Origin: Palsa-739 sp035532535
GTDB taxonomy: Bacteria; Actinomycetota; Thermoleophilia; Gaiellales; Gaiellaceae
Assembly (NCBI GenBank): GCA_035532535.1
Contig: DATKQT010000023.1
Location: forward strand, 1-64,000
Length of the DNA stretch: 64,000 nucleotides
Direction of reading: 5' to 3'
Numbering within the stretch: the stretch's first letter is position 1; every line of letters starts with the position of its first letter. The position numbers were made by a program, and so were the translations under genes. A model generated the notes under the pieces. That model did no database searches. It had not been told where the DNA came from and saw only the letters and a program-made list of their open reading frames with translations. This document shows, piece after piece, positions 46,624-55,748 of the stretch.

Positions 46624-47924
46624 CGCTGCGACACGGCCGCGACCGGCGCCTTCGGCAGCGGCTGGGGCGGAGGCTTCGAGTCGGTGAGGATCGCCGCCGC
46701 AAGAAGCACCGCCATCGCGACCGCGCTCTCGCCGATGAGCGTCCGGGCGAGCGTGCCCGTCACGCCGGGGCGCTCGATGCGCGGCACGGCGATGAAGTGA
46801 TGCGCGGCGCCCCACGTGAGCGCGAGCGAGACGAGTCCGAGCTTGACGAGGAGCACGTGGCCGTATCCCGTCGTCCAGAGGTCGTGCACGTGCGGGAGCC
46901 GCAGGATGCTGAGATACGTCCCTGCAGTGAGCAACAGTGCGACGAGCACCGTTGCGAGCCGCGAGAAGCGACGGAACGCGGTCGCGCGGAGCTCCGGGGA
47001 CGTCGGCCAGACGACGACGGCGAGCTGCACGAGGCCGCCGACCCACAGCGTCGCGGAGGCGAGGTGCACCCAGTCGGCGAGCTCCGAGAGCCACGAGTGC
47101 CCGGCGTCGGCGGCGGAGTGGCCGGAGAGCGAGAGCCCGGAGATGAAGACGAGCCCGAGTCCAAATGCCACCCACAGGAGCGCGTTCCGGTCGGTCAGCC
47201 ACGCGAGGTAGATGAGCGCGGCGACGAGCGCGAACCCGAGCTCCATGATCACGAACGTCTGCCCGAAGCGCGTCCCGCTCGCGAGCGGCGAAAGATCGCC
47301 GTAGAGGAAGCGCGAGAACGGCAGCTGCAAGAAGTCCTCGCCACGCAGGAGGAAGGAGGTGATGCCGGTCTCGAGGACGGTGACGATCCCGATGCCTGTC
47401 ACCCAGAAGAATCGCCGCTGTGCGCGCGCCGACAACGGCCCGCGAGCGATCAGCAGCCGGAAGCCGATGCCACCGACCGCAAGTGCGAGCCCGACGAAGT
47501 AGAGCCAGCGCACGATGTCCTCGGTTCGCGTCGGGCCTTGCGCGCCGACCGCGTCCGTCACCGGCGGCGCCGCCACGCGGACGCCGAACGTGTACACGCC
47601 CGTGACGATGTGCCCGTCGTTCGAGAGCGCCTGCCAGCGCACCGTGTACGGGCCTTTCGGCAGACGTGGAAGCGACGCGACGATCTCGCGCTTCCCGGGG
47701 ATCGCGCGCGGCGTTCCGGCGATGTTCTTGCCTTTCAGCGTGAACACCTGGATCGCCTTCGGCAGCGCGTCGACGCTCTGGTCGAACCGGAGCACGACCT
47801 GGCGCGGCGACACTGCAAGCCGCTGTTTGAAGCCGGGCGACTCCTTCTGAAGCGACGCGTGCGCGAACGCCGACGCGGGCGCCAAAAGCACGAGGAACGC
47901 TACGACGAGTAGCGCGCGCTTCAT
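46620..47924 (-). CDS. CopC-CopD fusion, copper resistance/uptake
   Basis: A 434-residue fusion. After a signal peptide (LLVVAFLVLLAPASAFA), the CopC domain starts at once with AHASLQKESPG, whose histidine normally binds Cu2+, and ends with the histidine of DGHIVTGVYTFGV. From about residue 150 a CopD domain with eight membrane helices follows (RWLYFVGLALAVGGIGF, DWVHLASATLWVGGLVQ, GHVLLVKLGLV). Such YcnJ-like fusions import copper. ATG 47924 overlaps the upstream gene by ATGA. Confidence 0.92.
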   Translation of the reverse strand: MKRALLVVAFLVLLAPASAFAHASLQKESPGFKQRLAVSPRQVVLRFDQSVDALPKAIQVFTLKGKNIAGTPRAIPGKREIVASLPRLPKGPYTVRWQALSNDGHIVTGVYTFGVRVAAPPVTDAVGAQGPTRTEDIVRWLYFVGLALAVGGIGFRLLIARGPLSARAQRRFFWVTGIGIVTVLETGITSFLLRGEDFLQLPFSRFLYGDLSPLASGTRFGQTFVIMELGFALVAALIYLAWLTDRNALLWVAFGLGLVFISGLSLSGHSAADAGHSWLSELADWVHLASATLWVGGLVQLAVVVWPTSPELRATAFRRFSRLATVLVALLLTAGTYLSILRLPHVHDLWTTGYGHVLLVKLGLVSLALTWGAAHHFIAVPRIERPGVTGTLARTLIGESAVAMAVLLAAAILTDSKPPPQPLPKAPVAAVSQR

Positions 47925-48520
47925 CGGTGAGGCACCCCCGCGAACTGCGAGAAGTGGCCGAGGATGGCCGCGGAGTCGCGATCGCAGTACAGCAGCACCG
48001 CGACGACGAAGAACGTCATCGCGAACCCGGAGGCGGCAACGATCGAGCGCGGCCGGATCGCCTGCACGAGCGGGAAAATGGCGGCCACGATCAGTGTCCA
48101 GCCGAGTGCGTGGTGGAGGAACGCCGCCCGCGCGAAGAACCAGCCGTTCTGCTCGTGGACGAGGAACGCCGTCCCGGACACGAGCAACGCCCCCGCCGAG
48201 GTGAGCCTCCAGTACTGCGAGTGCAGCTTCCCGCGCACGACACCGAGCTCGGCACCGCCGCTCACCATGAGCACCTGCGCCCACGACCCGTGCGCGACCA
48301 TGTGGATCATCGAGTTCGTGTAGAGCGCCATCACCGGCCACAGGAGCAGGCCGAGGAGGAACATCGTCCCCGGCCAGAGGTAGCGGCGCCACGGCCGCCG
48401 TGCCCACACCTCCGGCCCGACGATCGTCTCGGCGAGGAACAGCAGGCCGAGAACGAGGATGCCGGTGGCGAACATCCAGTGCACCATCTCCGCCTTGGGC
48501 TCGATGCCGGCGAGGATCAT
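47921..48520 (-). CDS. Multi-pass membrane protein, unknown, copCD-linked
   Basis: A 199-residue protein with about five or six membrane segments (MFATGILVLGLLFLAE, GTMFLLGLLLWPVMALY, ALGWTLIVAAIFPLV, GFAMTFFVVAVLLYC). It has histidines near helix ends, such as MIHMVAHGSW and FLHHALGW, that could bind metal or haem. I do not recognise the family. Its stop overlaps copCD and its start (ATG 48520) overlaps the small membrane gene, so it probably belongs to copper handling. Confidence 0.75.
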   Translation of the reverse strand: MILAGIEPKAEMVHWMFATGILVLGLLFLAETIVGPEVWARRPWRRYLWPGTMFLLGLLLWPVMALYTNSMIHMVAHGSWAQVLMVSGGAELGVVRGKLHSQYWRLTSAGALLVSGTAFLVHEQNGWFFARAAFLHHALGWTLIVAAIFPLVQAIRPRSIVAASGFAMTFFVVAVLLYCDRDSAAILGHFSQFAGVPHR

Positions 48521-48810
48521 CGCCCCGCGTCCTCCATGTCCTGGACGAGCGGTCGCGCGATGAGCACCCGGAAGAGCACGCCGACGAGCACGATGTACAA
48601 CGGCGGCTCGACGAAGAGCCACCAGAAGCCCTGGCCGTGCGGGTTCAGCAGCGTCAGGCGCCACGGCTGAATGAACGCCCATACCACGCCGGCCGCGGCG
48701 GTCGCGGGGCCTATCGCGAGCACGATGCGCACGCGCGCCGACGTAGCCGCGGCCGCGACCCGTTCCTTCTCCCTCTCGCCGTGCAGTTCGTGCGCGATAT
48801 CCGCGCTCAT
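48517..48810 (-). CDS. Small membrane protein, unknown
   Basis: A 97-residue protein with a charged N-terminal helix (HELHGEREKERVAAA) and two membrane segments (IVLAIGPATAAAGVVWAF and LYIVLVGVLFRVLI). AGGAGGA lies just upstream of ATG 48810. It is the first gene of the overlapping run down to 42235. No family recognised; an accessory role to the copper proteins is guessed from position. Confidence 0.7.
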   Translation of the reverse strand: MSADIAHELHGEREKERVAAAATSARVRIVLAIGPATAAAGVVWAFIQPWRLTLLNPHGQGFWWLFVEPPLYIVLVGVLFRVLIARPLVQDMEDAGR

Positions 48811-48882
48811 GGCAGTCCTCCTCTGTTGAGCTATCTGCGGTTAAGCGACCACGCCGGATGAACCGTCGCGGCCTCTTACGCC

Positions 48883-48900
48883 GGCGTCGCGAGCGACGCC
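48883..48900 (-). terminator. Short hairpin after the 48900-49493 gene
   Basis: A perfect 8-bp inverted repeat around two bases (GGCGTCGC-GA-GCGACGCC) at the very end of the minus-strand gene. No T-run. It could end that gene's message before the copCD operon begins at 48810. Confidence 0.4.
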
Positions 48901-49493
48901 TAGGCAGACAGAGGAGGCGGCCGCGACTCGAACGCGAGGCCGAACAACCGCCGCGGGGCGGCAGCGAGATGCGAATCGATCGGTGCGGGCGTGTCGACGA
49001 CGAGCTTGCGCAGGCACGCGACGGCGTGGGCGGCGAGCTCTTCGTAGTCGTGCAGCCACAGCTCGACGCTGCGGTGGAGCAGCGCCACGAGAACCGAGAG
49101 CACAGCGAATACAGGCAGGGCCGACGTGTGCAGCCACGGTCCGAGCCAATGCGTCCTGCCCTCGGCATCCATCTGCGCGAGATAGATCGCAGAGGTGGCG
49201 AGGAACGATGCGAGCCAGAGGCGCGCCGAGAGCTCGACGCGCATGCGCGGCCGCCCCAGCACCGACGCAAAACGGCGCGCCCTCGCGAACCTCCACGCCA
49301 CGCGCGCGAGCATGAGCGCAACACCGATCTTCACGCCGGCAAGGAGGAACGGGTAATAGTCGGTGTGCCTGTAGCTCATCGGCCCGACGTGCCTGCCGAC
49401 GTCGAGGTGGTGCGCGAGGCTACGGCCCAGGAGCTCCGCGATGAGCGCGAGGAAGACGAGCGCGACCCGGGAGAGCCACCGCTGCCGGTTCAT
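48900..49493 (-). CDS. Membrane protein, unknown
   Basis: A 197-residue protein with about four membrane segments (LSRVALVFLALIAELLG, FLLAGVKIGVALMLARVAW, LWLASFLATSAIYLA, LPVFAVLSVLVALLHR) and a C-terminal soluble tail. Histidines occur in SLAHHLDVGRHVG and YRHTDYYPF. No family recognised. ATG 49493 is chosen; ATG nine codons upstream is close to the stop of the next gene (49507). Confidence 0.65.
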   Translation of the reverse strand: MNRQRWLSRVALVFLALIAELLGRSLAHHLDVGRHVGPMSYRHTDYYPFLLAGVKIGVALMLARVAWRFARARRFASVLGRPRMRVELSARLWLASFLATSAIYLAQMDAEGRTHWLGPWLHTSALPVFAVLSVLVALLHRSVELWLHDYEELAAHAVACLRKLVVDTPAPIDSHLAAAPRRLFGLAFESRPPPLSA

Positions 49494-49506
49494 ATCGGAA
49501 GTCTGC

Positions 49507-51060
49507 CTATCTCCGCACACATTGTGCGTTGGGTGTTCCGGTGCGGGTGAGCGTCCCGAAGAACGACTCTTTGCACGACCAGTGGGCGCTCAGAACCGCG
49601 ACGTGCACGGTTCCATCGTGCTGGATGCCGTTGTGGGTGCACCCGTCCGTCGCCGAGTGATGCCAGACGGCTTCGTTCGGCTTGCCCGGTATGTGCGCGA
49701 ACGTGTTGCAGGTCGGGTTGCCCGGAGGCGTCGTCAGCGACCAGCGGTACGAGACGACGGGCTCGCCGCCCTGCTCGACTCCGATGGTGTAGAAGGTCGC
49801 GCGCCGGTTGGGATCGAAGACCGCCTTGACCGGCAGAAGGTTGGGCTTCGGCCCGACCGCGGGCGCGGCCGTCGTCGTCGGCGGCGCGGTGGCTGTCGTC
49901 GTCTCGATGACGACGGGCTTCGGCTTGCTCGAGCCCCCGCCGGCCAGCGCGATCCCGACGATGACCCCGATCACGATGGCGGCGGCCAGAGCGGCCCAGC
50001 GCGTGCGCTTCGACACGCGGCGGACGCGCGGCGCGGGCGGCGGCCCCGGAAGGACGCCGTCCCAGAGGGCGCCGGTGTCGAGGATGAGCGATGCCTGGGC
50101 GGCGGCGACGCCCGCGGCCGGCGCCGGGTCGAGCCGACCTTCGAGTGCGTGCAGCTTCTGCACGACGCCGAGCGCGCGGCTGACCGCCTGGAGGTTCGGC
50201 AGCAGCCGGAACAGGATCCCGCGGATCCGCTCGATCTTGTCGAGCTTTTCGTGCACCTCCTGTGTCAGTTCCGTGTGCTCGACCTTGCGGGCCGCCCGCC
50301 ACTCCTCGGGCGCTTCGTGCGCGTTCTCGTGGACGGCCCGGAGCGCATCGAGGTCTGCCTGGAGCTTCGCGCGGGCCTCCGCGAGGACGCCGTCGAGCTT
50401 CCCCTCCCGCACCGACTTCGCCGCACCGTCGACGTGCTCGACGGCATCCCGCAGCGACTGGCCGAGCGCCGCAGCGTCGCCGGCGGCGGCAGACTCCGCC
50501 CCGGCGCCGAGCTCGGCGGTCGCAGTCAGCACCTGAGCGAGGTCGCCGCCTGCGGTCTCGAGCAGCGCGCGGCGGTCGTCCGCCCGGATCCACCGAACGA
50601 GCGGTTGCATCGCAGCGAGCGCCGCGGCGGGCGCAGGCCCGACGAGCTGTTCGAGCTGCGCGCGCGCACCGGACGCCGTGACGACCGCTTGGAGCAGCTG
50701 TCGGTCGGTTCGCTTCGGCCCGGATGCGAGCAGGTCGCTCGCGTGGCGGACGAGGCGAGGCGGCACGTCCTCGTTTCCCGCGACGGCCGTGTACAGGTTG
50801 ACGAGCTCCGGGTCCTCGCCGCCCTGGAGCCTGCGACTCACGTCGAGCGCGAGGCGCGCATGCGTTGCCGTTGTCTGCGCGGTGCTCAGGATCTCGGTGA
50901 CGCCGGCCAGGCTGACGTAGGCGTCGAGCGCGGTGAGCGCGGCGGCGCACTCGCGCGCGAACGTCCCCAGCTCGCCACGCAGCGTCGCCAGCAGCTCGCG
51001 CTGATGGAGGTGCTCCTCCGCGAGCGCATCCGCCCACGCCTGCTCGTGGCCCGAACGCAC
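49507..51060 (-). CDS. Large single-pass membrane protein, unknown
   Basis: A 517-residue protein. Residues 1-330 are almost entirely helical and rich in Ala, Glu and Leu, probably a coiled-coil-like cytoplasmic part (AQTTATHARLALDVSRRLQ, AEARAKLQADLDALRAV). One membrane helix follows (WAALAAAIVIGVIVGIALAGG, about 356-376), then a Thr/Pro linker and an exported domain of about 100 residues with four or five cysteines (NPTCNTFAHIPG, ATDGCTHNGIQH, HWSCKESFF). No family recognised. Start GTG 51060. Confidence 0.6.
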   Translation of the reverse strand: MRSGHEQAWADALAEEHLHQRELLATLRGELGTFARECAAALTALDAYVSLAGVTEILSTAQTTATHARLALDVSRRLQGGEDPELVNLYTAVAGNEDVPPRLVRHASDLLASGPKRTDRQLLQAVVTASGARAQLEQLVGPAPAAALAAMQPLVRWIRADDRRALLETAGGDLAQVLTATAELGAGAESAAAGDAAALGQSLRDAVEHVDGAAKSVREGKLDGVLAEARAKLQADLDALRAVHENAHEAPEEWRAARKVEHTELTQEVHEKLDKIERIRGILFRLLPNLQAVSRALGVVQKLHALEGRLDPAPAAGVAAAQASLILDTGALWDGVLPGPPPAPRVRRVSKRTRWAALAAAIVIGVIVGIALAGGGSSKPKPVVIETTTATAPPTTTAAPAVGPKPNLLPVKAVFDPNRRATFYTIGVEQGGEPVVSYRWSLTTPPGNPTCNTFAHIPGKPNEAVWHHSATDGCTHNGIQHDGTVHVAVLSAHWSCKESFFGTLTRTGTPNAQCVRR

Positions 51061-51078
51061 GGAGGTACTTCTACGGCA

Positions 51079-51465
51079 CTAGCCGAGCAAGGTCAATGAC
51101 CACTCACTGCGATGCTCCGCATCGAGCGAGAAGAGCATGATCCGCTGGAAGCGGCCGAGACAGAGGGCGCCGTCGGCGAACGGGACCTGCTCGCTCCTCG
51201 GCGAGAGCAGCGACGCGACCATCCGCTCACGGTTCGGGTTGCCGCTTGGGACGATCCGCTCCAGCAGCACCTCGAGGTCCTCGAAGAAGCCGGTCTCCCG
51301 TTCTTGCACGCGCACGATCGTGAGCGAGTGCAGCGGGTGGACATACGCAATGCCGGCGCGGCATTCGGCCTGGGCCACCGACTGCGAGACATCGTTCGTG
51401 ATGTCCATCACCGAGAGCGTCGGGAGCGCAGCGGCGATCGAGTATGGGATTTCAACGCTGGTCAT
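51079..51465 (-). CDS. YjbQ/UPF0047-like protein
   Basis: A 128-residue protein resembling the YjbQ/UPF0047 family (secondary thiamine-phosphate synthase). MDITNDVSQSVAQAECRAG corresponds to the family's first helix region, HPLHSLTIVRVQE to the strand with PHSTAG, and GALCLGRFQRIMLFSLD to the C-terminal strand. The conserved PHSTA sequence is altered, so the activity is uncertain. ATG 51465 lies 14 nt after the ispH stop, on the same strand. Confidence 0.65.
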   Translation of the reverse strand: MTSVEIPYSIAAALPTLSVMDITNDVSQSVAQAECRAGIAYVHPLHSLTIVRVQERETGFFEDLEVLLERIVPSGNPNRERMVASLLSPRSEQVPFADGALCLGRFQRIMLFSLDAEHRSEWSLTLLG

Positions 51466-51479
51466 GTGACTCAGGGCCG

Positions 51480-52415
51480 TCAGGCCGTCGCCACCTCCCT
51501 CGGCAGGCGGAAATGCACGTCCTCGCGCGCGACGGTGATCTCCTCGAGCGTGTCGTAGCCGCAGGCCGCGAGCTGGTCGGCAGTCGCTCGCACGAGCTCC
51601 TCGGGCGTCGACGCGCCGGCGGTGAGGCCGACCGTCGTGTGCCCGTCGAGGAGATCGGCGTCGAGCGGGCTCTCGCCGTCGACGAGCGTCGCCTCCGCGC
51701 CTGCGGACTTCGCCACCTCGACGAGCCGCTGCGCGTTCGAGCTGTTCTCGGAGCCGATGACGAAGATGCGCGTCGCACCGAGCACGACCATCTCCTTGAC
51801 CGCGTCCTGCCGGTTCTGCGTCGCGTAACAAATGTCGTCCGCGTGCGGGCGCCGCAGCGAGCCGCCCACATGGTCAGAGAGCGCATCGACGATCGGCGCG
51901 ACGTCATCGAGCGAGAGCGTCGTCTGCGTGATCACCGCGATGGGCCGGTCGGTCGGGAGCGCGCGCGCCTGCTCGGGCGTCTCGACGACGACGGTCGATT
52001 CCGGACGCTCGCCGAGCGTGCCGATCACCTCGACGTGGTTCGCGTGGCCGACGAGCGCGACGAGATGGCCACTATCGGCGTACGTACGCGCCTCGGCGTG
52101 CACTTTGTTCACGAGCGGGCACGTCGCGTCGACGACCTTGAGGCCGCGCGCCTCCGCGTTCTCCTTCACCGACGGTGCGACGCCGTGCGCAGACAGCACG
52201 CAGACCTCGCCCTCGGGAATCTCCGACTCGTCCTCGACGAAGACGGCGCCGAGCCGCTCGAGGCGGCGGACGACGTGCTCGTTGTGCACGATCTGGTGGC
52301 GAACGTACACCGGCGGCCCGTTCTGCTCGAGCAGCCGCTCGACGATCTCGATGGCGCGGTCGACGCCGGCGCAGAACGAGCGCGGCGCAGCGAGCAGGAC
52401 ACGCTTGCCGCTCAC
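51480..52415 (-). CDS. ispH: 4-hydroxy-3-methylbut-2-enyl diphosphate reductase
   Basis: A 311-residue IspH, the last enzyme of the MEP isoprenoid pathway, making IPP and DMAPP with a [4Fe-4S] cluster. The three cluster cysteines are in PRSFCAGVDRA, VDATCPLV and DDICYATQNRQ; the substrate-binding histidines are in IVHNEHVV and LSAHGVAPSV. Complete length. GTG 52415 overlaps the hpnG stop by 4 nt (GTGA). Its placement in the hopanoid operon suggests matched precursor supply. Confidence 0.96.
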   Translation of the reverse strand: MSGKRVLLAAPRSFCAGVDRAIEIVERLLEQNGPPVYVRHQIVHNEHVVRRLERLGAVFVEDESEIPEGEVCVLSAHGVAPSVKENAEARGLKVVDATCPLVNKVHAEARTYADSGHLVALVGHANHVEVIGTLGERPESTVVVETPEQARALPTDRPIAVITQTTLSLDDVAPIVDALSDHVGGSLRRPHADDICYATQNRQDAVKEMVVLGATRIFVIGSENSSNAQRLVEVAKSAGAEATLVDGESPLDADLLDGHTTVGLTAGASTPEELVRATADQLAACGYDTLEEITVAREDVHFRLPREVATA

Positions 52416-52981
52416 GCGACGTTCCCGAGTGCATTCAACGCGGTGCGCACGTCGCGCGCGGCCCGGAACGAGTCGCGCGGAGACGTGAGGAACGCGCGCG
52501 CGAGGCCGAGCGGAGCGACGCTCCCGTCAGCGCGGAAGGCATGCACGAGCTGGCCGAGCTGCCGGCCCGGCGTGTCGCTCACGGCGCGGACGCAGCCGGC
52601 GAGATGTCCCGCCCGCGCGTAGACGCCGGATTCCATGTCCACCGCGTCGGCTCCGGTGCTCGCGCGCAGCCTTGCGCGCTCCGCCGGATCGTCGATGATC
52701 GCTGCTGCGCCGAGGATCGTTCCCTCCCGCGCGCCCCGCACGCCGAGCGGCCGCCCCTCCCAGAGGACGGACCCGGACTCATCGACGACGCGCGTCGCAT
52801 CGATCACCGTGCCGACGGGCAGGTCGTCACGCAGCGAGCCGGCGATGCCGAACGAGACGACGTCCTGCTCGGGCACGCCGTGCGCGCACGCCATCCCGAC
52901 GAGCATCGTCCGTCCCAGCTTCTTCGCCGCCCGGCGCTCAGCCGGCAAAGCGCAAGCGAAGGTCAGCCGGTCAGCGTCCAC
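52412..52981 (-). CDS. hpnG: HpnG-like adenosylhopane nucleosidase/phosphorylase
   Basis: A 189-residue phosphorylase/nucleosidase-family protein in the position of HpnG, which removes adenine from adenosylhopane to give ribosylhopane. DVVSFGIAGSLRDDLPVGTVIDATRVVD and DAVDMESGVYARAG (with the family's catalytic aspartate/glutamate segment) match. It is short for the family (usual 210-240). Start GTG 52981 overlaps the end of hpnH by 19 nt; no later start fits. Confidence 0.85.
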   Translation of the reverse strand: MDADRLTFACALPAERRAAKKLGRTMLVGMACAHGVPEQDVVSFGIAGSLRDDLPVGTVIDATRVVDESGSVLWEGRPLGVRGAREGTILGAAAIIDDPAERARLRASTGADAVDMESGVYARAGHLAGCVRAVSDTPGRQLGQLVHAFRADGSVAPLGLARAFLTSPRDSFRAARDVRTALNALGNVA

Positions 52982-53967
52982 GCCATGCTCCGGACGGTCT
53001 CCTTGAGGCTCTTCGACGACTCGAACGCGGCCGACGGCTCGAAGCCGGAATGGATGCCGCAGTGCTCGCAGCGCGGATCGTTGCCCGGCCCGTACGCGTC
53101 CCAGTCCATCCCCTCGAGCAACGCCTCGTACGTCGGGAAGATGCCGTCGGTGAGGAGGTAGCACGGGCCTTTCCAGCCGTACGGGTTGCGCGTGATCGAG
53201 CCCCACGGCGCGCACGAGAGCTTCCGCTCGCCCGTGAGGAAGTCCTGGTAGATCGGCGTCGCGATCCAGCGATAGCCGTGCTTGCGCACGGCGGCGCGGA
53301 TAGCGCGGAACTTCACTTCGTGCTCGGACCGCGTCATCGTCAGGTTCGGATCGATCTGCGAGTACTGGTACCCGGGCGCGACGAGCATCCCGTCGATGCC
53401 GACCTCGTCGGTGAGGTAGCGCATCATCTCGATCACGTCGTCCACCTCGGTCTCCTTGAAGATCGTGGTGTTCGTCGTGACGCGGAAGCCGCGGGCGCGC
53501 GCCGTCTTGATTGCGTCGACGGCGACGTCCCAGAGGCCGGGGTAGTCGCACACGTAGTCGTGGATCTCGCGCATGCCATCGAGATGCACGACGAACGTCA
53601 TGCGGGGCGACGGCTCGAACCAGTCGAGGCACTGCTCGAGACGGAGCGCATTCGTGCACAGCTCGACCGTCTTGCCCATCGCGATCATCCCGGCAGCGAC
53701 CTCTTCGATTCCCTTGTACACGAGGGGCTCGCCGCCGCAGATGGAGACGACGGGGGCCGGGCACTGGAGGCCGGAGTCGAGGCACTCCTCCACCGTCAGC
53801 CGCGCGCGATTCGACTCGTACTCGCGGATCTTCCCGCAGCCGATGCACGCGATGTTGCACGCGAGCGTGGGCTCGAGCATGAGGACGAGCGGATAGCGCT
53901 CGCCCTTGCGCTGCTGGGTCGCGACGTACTTGCCGATCGAAACGGTGGACTGCAGCGGGAACTTCAT
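52963..53967 (-). CDS. hpnH: Radical SAM adenosyl-hopene transferase HpnH
   Basis: A 334-residue radical SAM enzyme. The cluster motif is CNIACIGCGK (CxxxCxxC), close to the N-terminus, followed by SICGGEP for SAM binding. HpnH adds a 5-deoxyadenosyl radical to diploptene to make adenosylhopane. The C-terminal GNDPRCEHCGIHSGFEPSA and MAWTLTG ends are typical of HpnH. ATG 53967 overlaps the squalene-hopene cyclase stop by ATGA. Confidence 0.95.
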   Translation of the reverse strand: MKFPLQSTVSIGKYVATQQRKGERYPLVLMLEPTLACNIACIGCGKIREYESNRARLTVEECLDSGLQCPAPVVSICGGEPLVYKGIEEVAAGMIAMGKTVELCTNALRLEQCLDWFEPSPRMTFVVHLDGMREIHDYVCDYPGLWDVAVDAIKTARARGFRVTTNTTIFKETEVDDVIEMMRYLTDEVGIDGMLVAPGYQYSQIDPNLTMTRSEHEVKFRAIRAAVRKHGYRWIATPIYQDFLTGERKLSCAPWGSITRNPYGWKGPCYLLTDGIFPTYEALLEGMDWDAYGPGNDPRCEHCGIHSGFEPSAAFESSKSLKETVRSMAWTLTG

Positions 53968-55748
53968 GCGGAAAGCCTCTCTCTCAGTCGACCCAGCGCA
54001 AGCAATGGGAAGTTGATGCGGTACAGGTGGTAGCGGATCATGAAGTCGAGCGGAAAGCCGGTGCCGGTGAAGTGCTCCTCGTCCCAATCTCCATCGGGAC
54101 GCTGAACAGCGCAAAGATAATCTGCCGCCCTCTTCGCGCTCGTATCCTCAGCGTTTCCTGCGGCCACGTAGCCGAGCAGCGCCCATGCAGTTTGCGAGGG
54201 CGTCGTGAACGGCGCACGCCCTCGCCAGGCGGGGTCTGCGTACGAGCGGATGTCCTCGCCGAAGCCGCCGTTCTCCTGCTGAACGGAGTCGAGCCACACG
54301 ACGGCGCGGCGCATCGCGGGATGGTCGGAGGGGATGCCGCACGCCTCGAGCGCGGGCAGCGCGGCGCCGGTGCCGTACAGGTGGTTGACGCCCCAGCGGC
54401 CGAACCAGGAGCCGTCCTGCTCCTGCTGGCCGAGCAGCCAGGCGAGACCGCGCTCGACGGCAGGCGCATAGCCCTCCGGCCCGAGCACCTCGAGCGCGTG
54501 CGCGGTGACGTCGGAGGTCGGCTCGTCCGTGACCTTGCCGAAGTCGCAGAACGGGATCTTGTAGAGCCACATCGCACTGTTGTCGACGTCGAACGCGCCC
54601 CAGCCGCCGTCTCTCGACTGCATGCCGACGACCCAGTCGAGGCTGCGGCGGACGGCGTCGTCGCCGATGCCGAGCGTGCGCAGCGCGAGCGGGACGACGG
54701 CCGCGTCGTCGACATCCGGGTAGTTGTCGTTCTCGTATTCGAACGCCCAGCCTCCGGGTGCGAGGTCGGGGACGCGGATCGCCCAGTCGCCTTTCACGGT
54801 CACCTCTTCGCGCAGGAGGTACGCGCCCGCCTGCACGAGCTGCGGGTGATCGGCGGGGACGCCGCATGCGCGCAGCGCGAGCACCGCCAGCGCCGTGTCC
54901 CACACCGGCGACTGGCACGCCTCCGGGCGGAGGCGGTCGCCGTCCTCGACCATGAATCCCTGCCAGCCCTCGACCGCTCTGCGCAGCGTCTCGTCCTCGA
55001 GGCCGTGGCCGAGGGCGTGCAGCGCGATGATCCCCCAGACCCACGGTGGCTGGATCCCGCCCCACGATCCGTCCGCCTCCTGCCGCTCGCGGATCCACTG
55101 CTCCGCGCGCGCTTGTGCACGGCGCCGCAGCGGGTCGCGACGCAGCGGCGCCCGCGTGCCTCCCGGTATGGCGCCGATCGAGCGCAGGTCGACGTCGATC
55201 GGCGTCACCGGCCGCAGCGACTGCGCGAGCGCGAGCGCGACGAACGTCTGGCGCGCCCAGCAAGCGAAGTCGTAGATCGAGAACTTGCCGCCCGGCGGGA
55301 GCAGCACGAACTCGGGCGGGATCGGCACGATCCGCTGCCACGGCCACTGGCCGAGCAACGCGAGGAAGTACTTGGTGAAGAGGCGCGCCTTCGCGATGCC
55401 GCCCTCGCGCTGCAGGTACGCGAGCGCCTGCGGCCCGGGATCGACGGCGCACATGCGCAGCGCGACGTAGGCCTCGAGCGAGGTGGAGAGATCGGGAGGC
55501 CCTTCGAACCAGATCGACCACGTGCCGTCGTCGCGCATCCGCGCCAGCAGCTCGTTCGCGATACGGCGGTCCATGTCGGGCGTTCGGAGGCCGAGCGCGT
55601 GGTTCCAGAACAGGTGCTGCGCCGTCATGGTCACGTTCGACTCGAGCTCGCCGACCCAGATCCCGTCCGGCCGCTGGAGGTCGAGCAGTCGCCGCGTCCC
55701 GCGGTCGATTGCCTGGTCGAGGGCGGTCAGCTCCTGTGTTGCACTCAC
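53964..55748 (-). CDS. shc: Squalene-hopene cyclase
   Basis: A 594-residue cyclase that folds squalene to hopene/diplopterol. The catalytic DxDD motif is DVDD at 345-348 (NYPDVDDAAVV). Several QW repeats are visible (ADGSWGGIQP, RDGGWGAFD, QDGSWFGRWG, ENGGFGEDIR). It is slightly shorter than the 620-660 typical. GTG 55748 lies in a GTGA overlap with hpnE. Membrane-associated (monotopic). Central step of the hopanoid operon. Confidence 0.95.
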   Translation of the reverse strand: MSATQELTALDQAIDRGTRRLLDLQRPDGIWVGELESNVTMTAQHLFWNHALGLRTPDMDRRIANELLARMRDDGTWSIWFEGPPDLSTSLEAYVALRMCAVDPGPQALAYLQREGGIAKARLFTKYFLALLGQWPWQRIVPIPPEFVLLPPGGKFSIYDFACWARQTFVALALAQSLRPVTPIDVDLRSIGAIPGGTRAPLRRDPLRRRAQARAEQWIRERQEADGSWGGIQPPWVWGIIALHALGHGLEDETLRRAVEGWQGFMVEDGDRLRPEACQSPVWDTALAVLALRACGVPADHPQLVQAGAYLLREEVTVKGDWAIRVPDLAPGGWAFEYENDNYPDVDDAAVVPLALRTLGIGDDAVRRSLDWVVGMQSRDGGWGAFDVDNSAMWLYKIPFCDFGKVTDEPTSDVTAHALEVLGPEGYAPAVERGLAWLLGQQEQDGSWFGRWGVNHLYGTGAALPALEACGIPSDHPAMRRAVVWLDSVQQENGGFGEDIRSYADPAWRGRAPFTTPSQTAWALLGYVAAGNAEDTSAKRAADYLCAVQRPDGDWDEEHFTGTGFPLDFMIRYHLYRINFPLLALGRLRERLSA

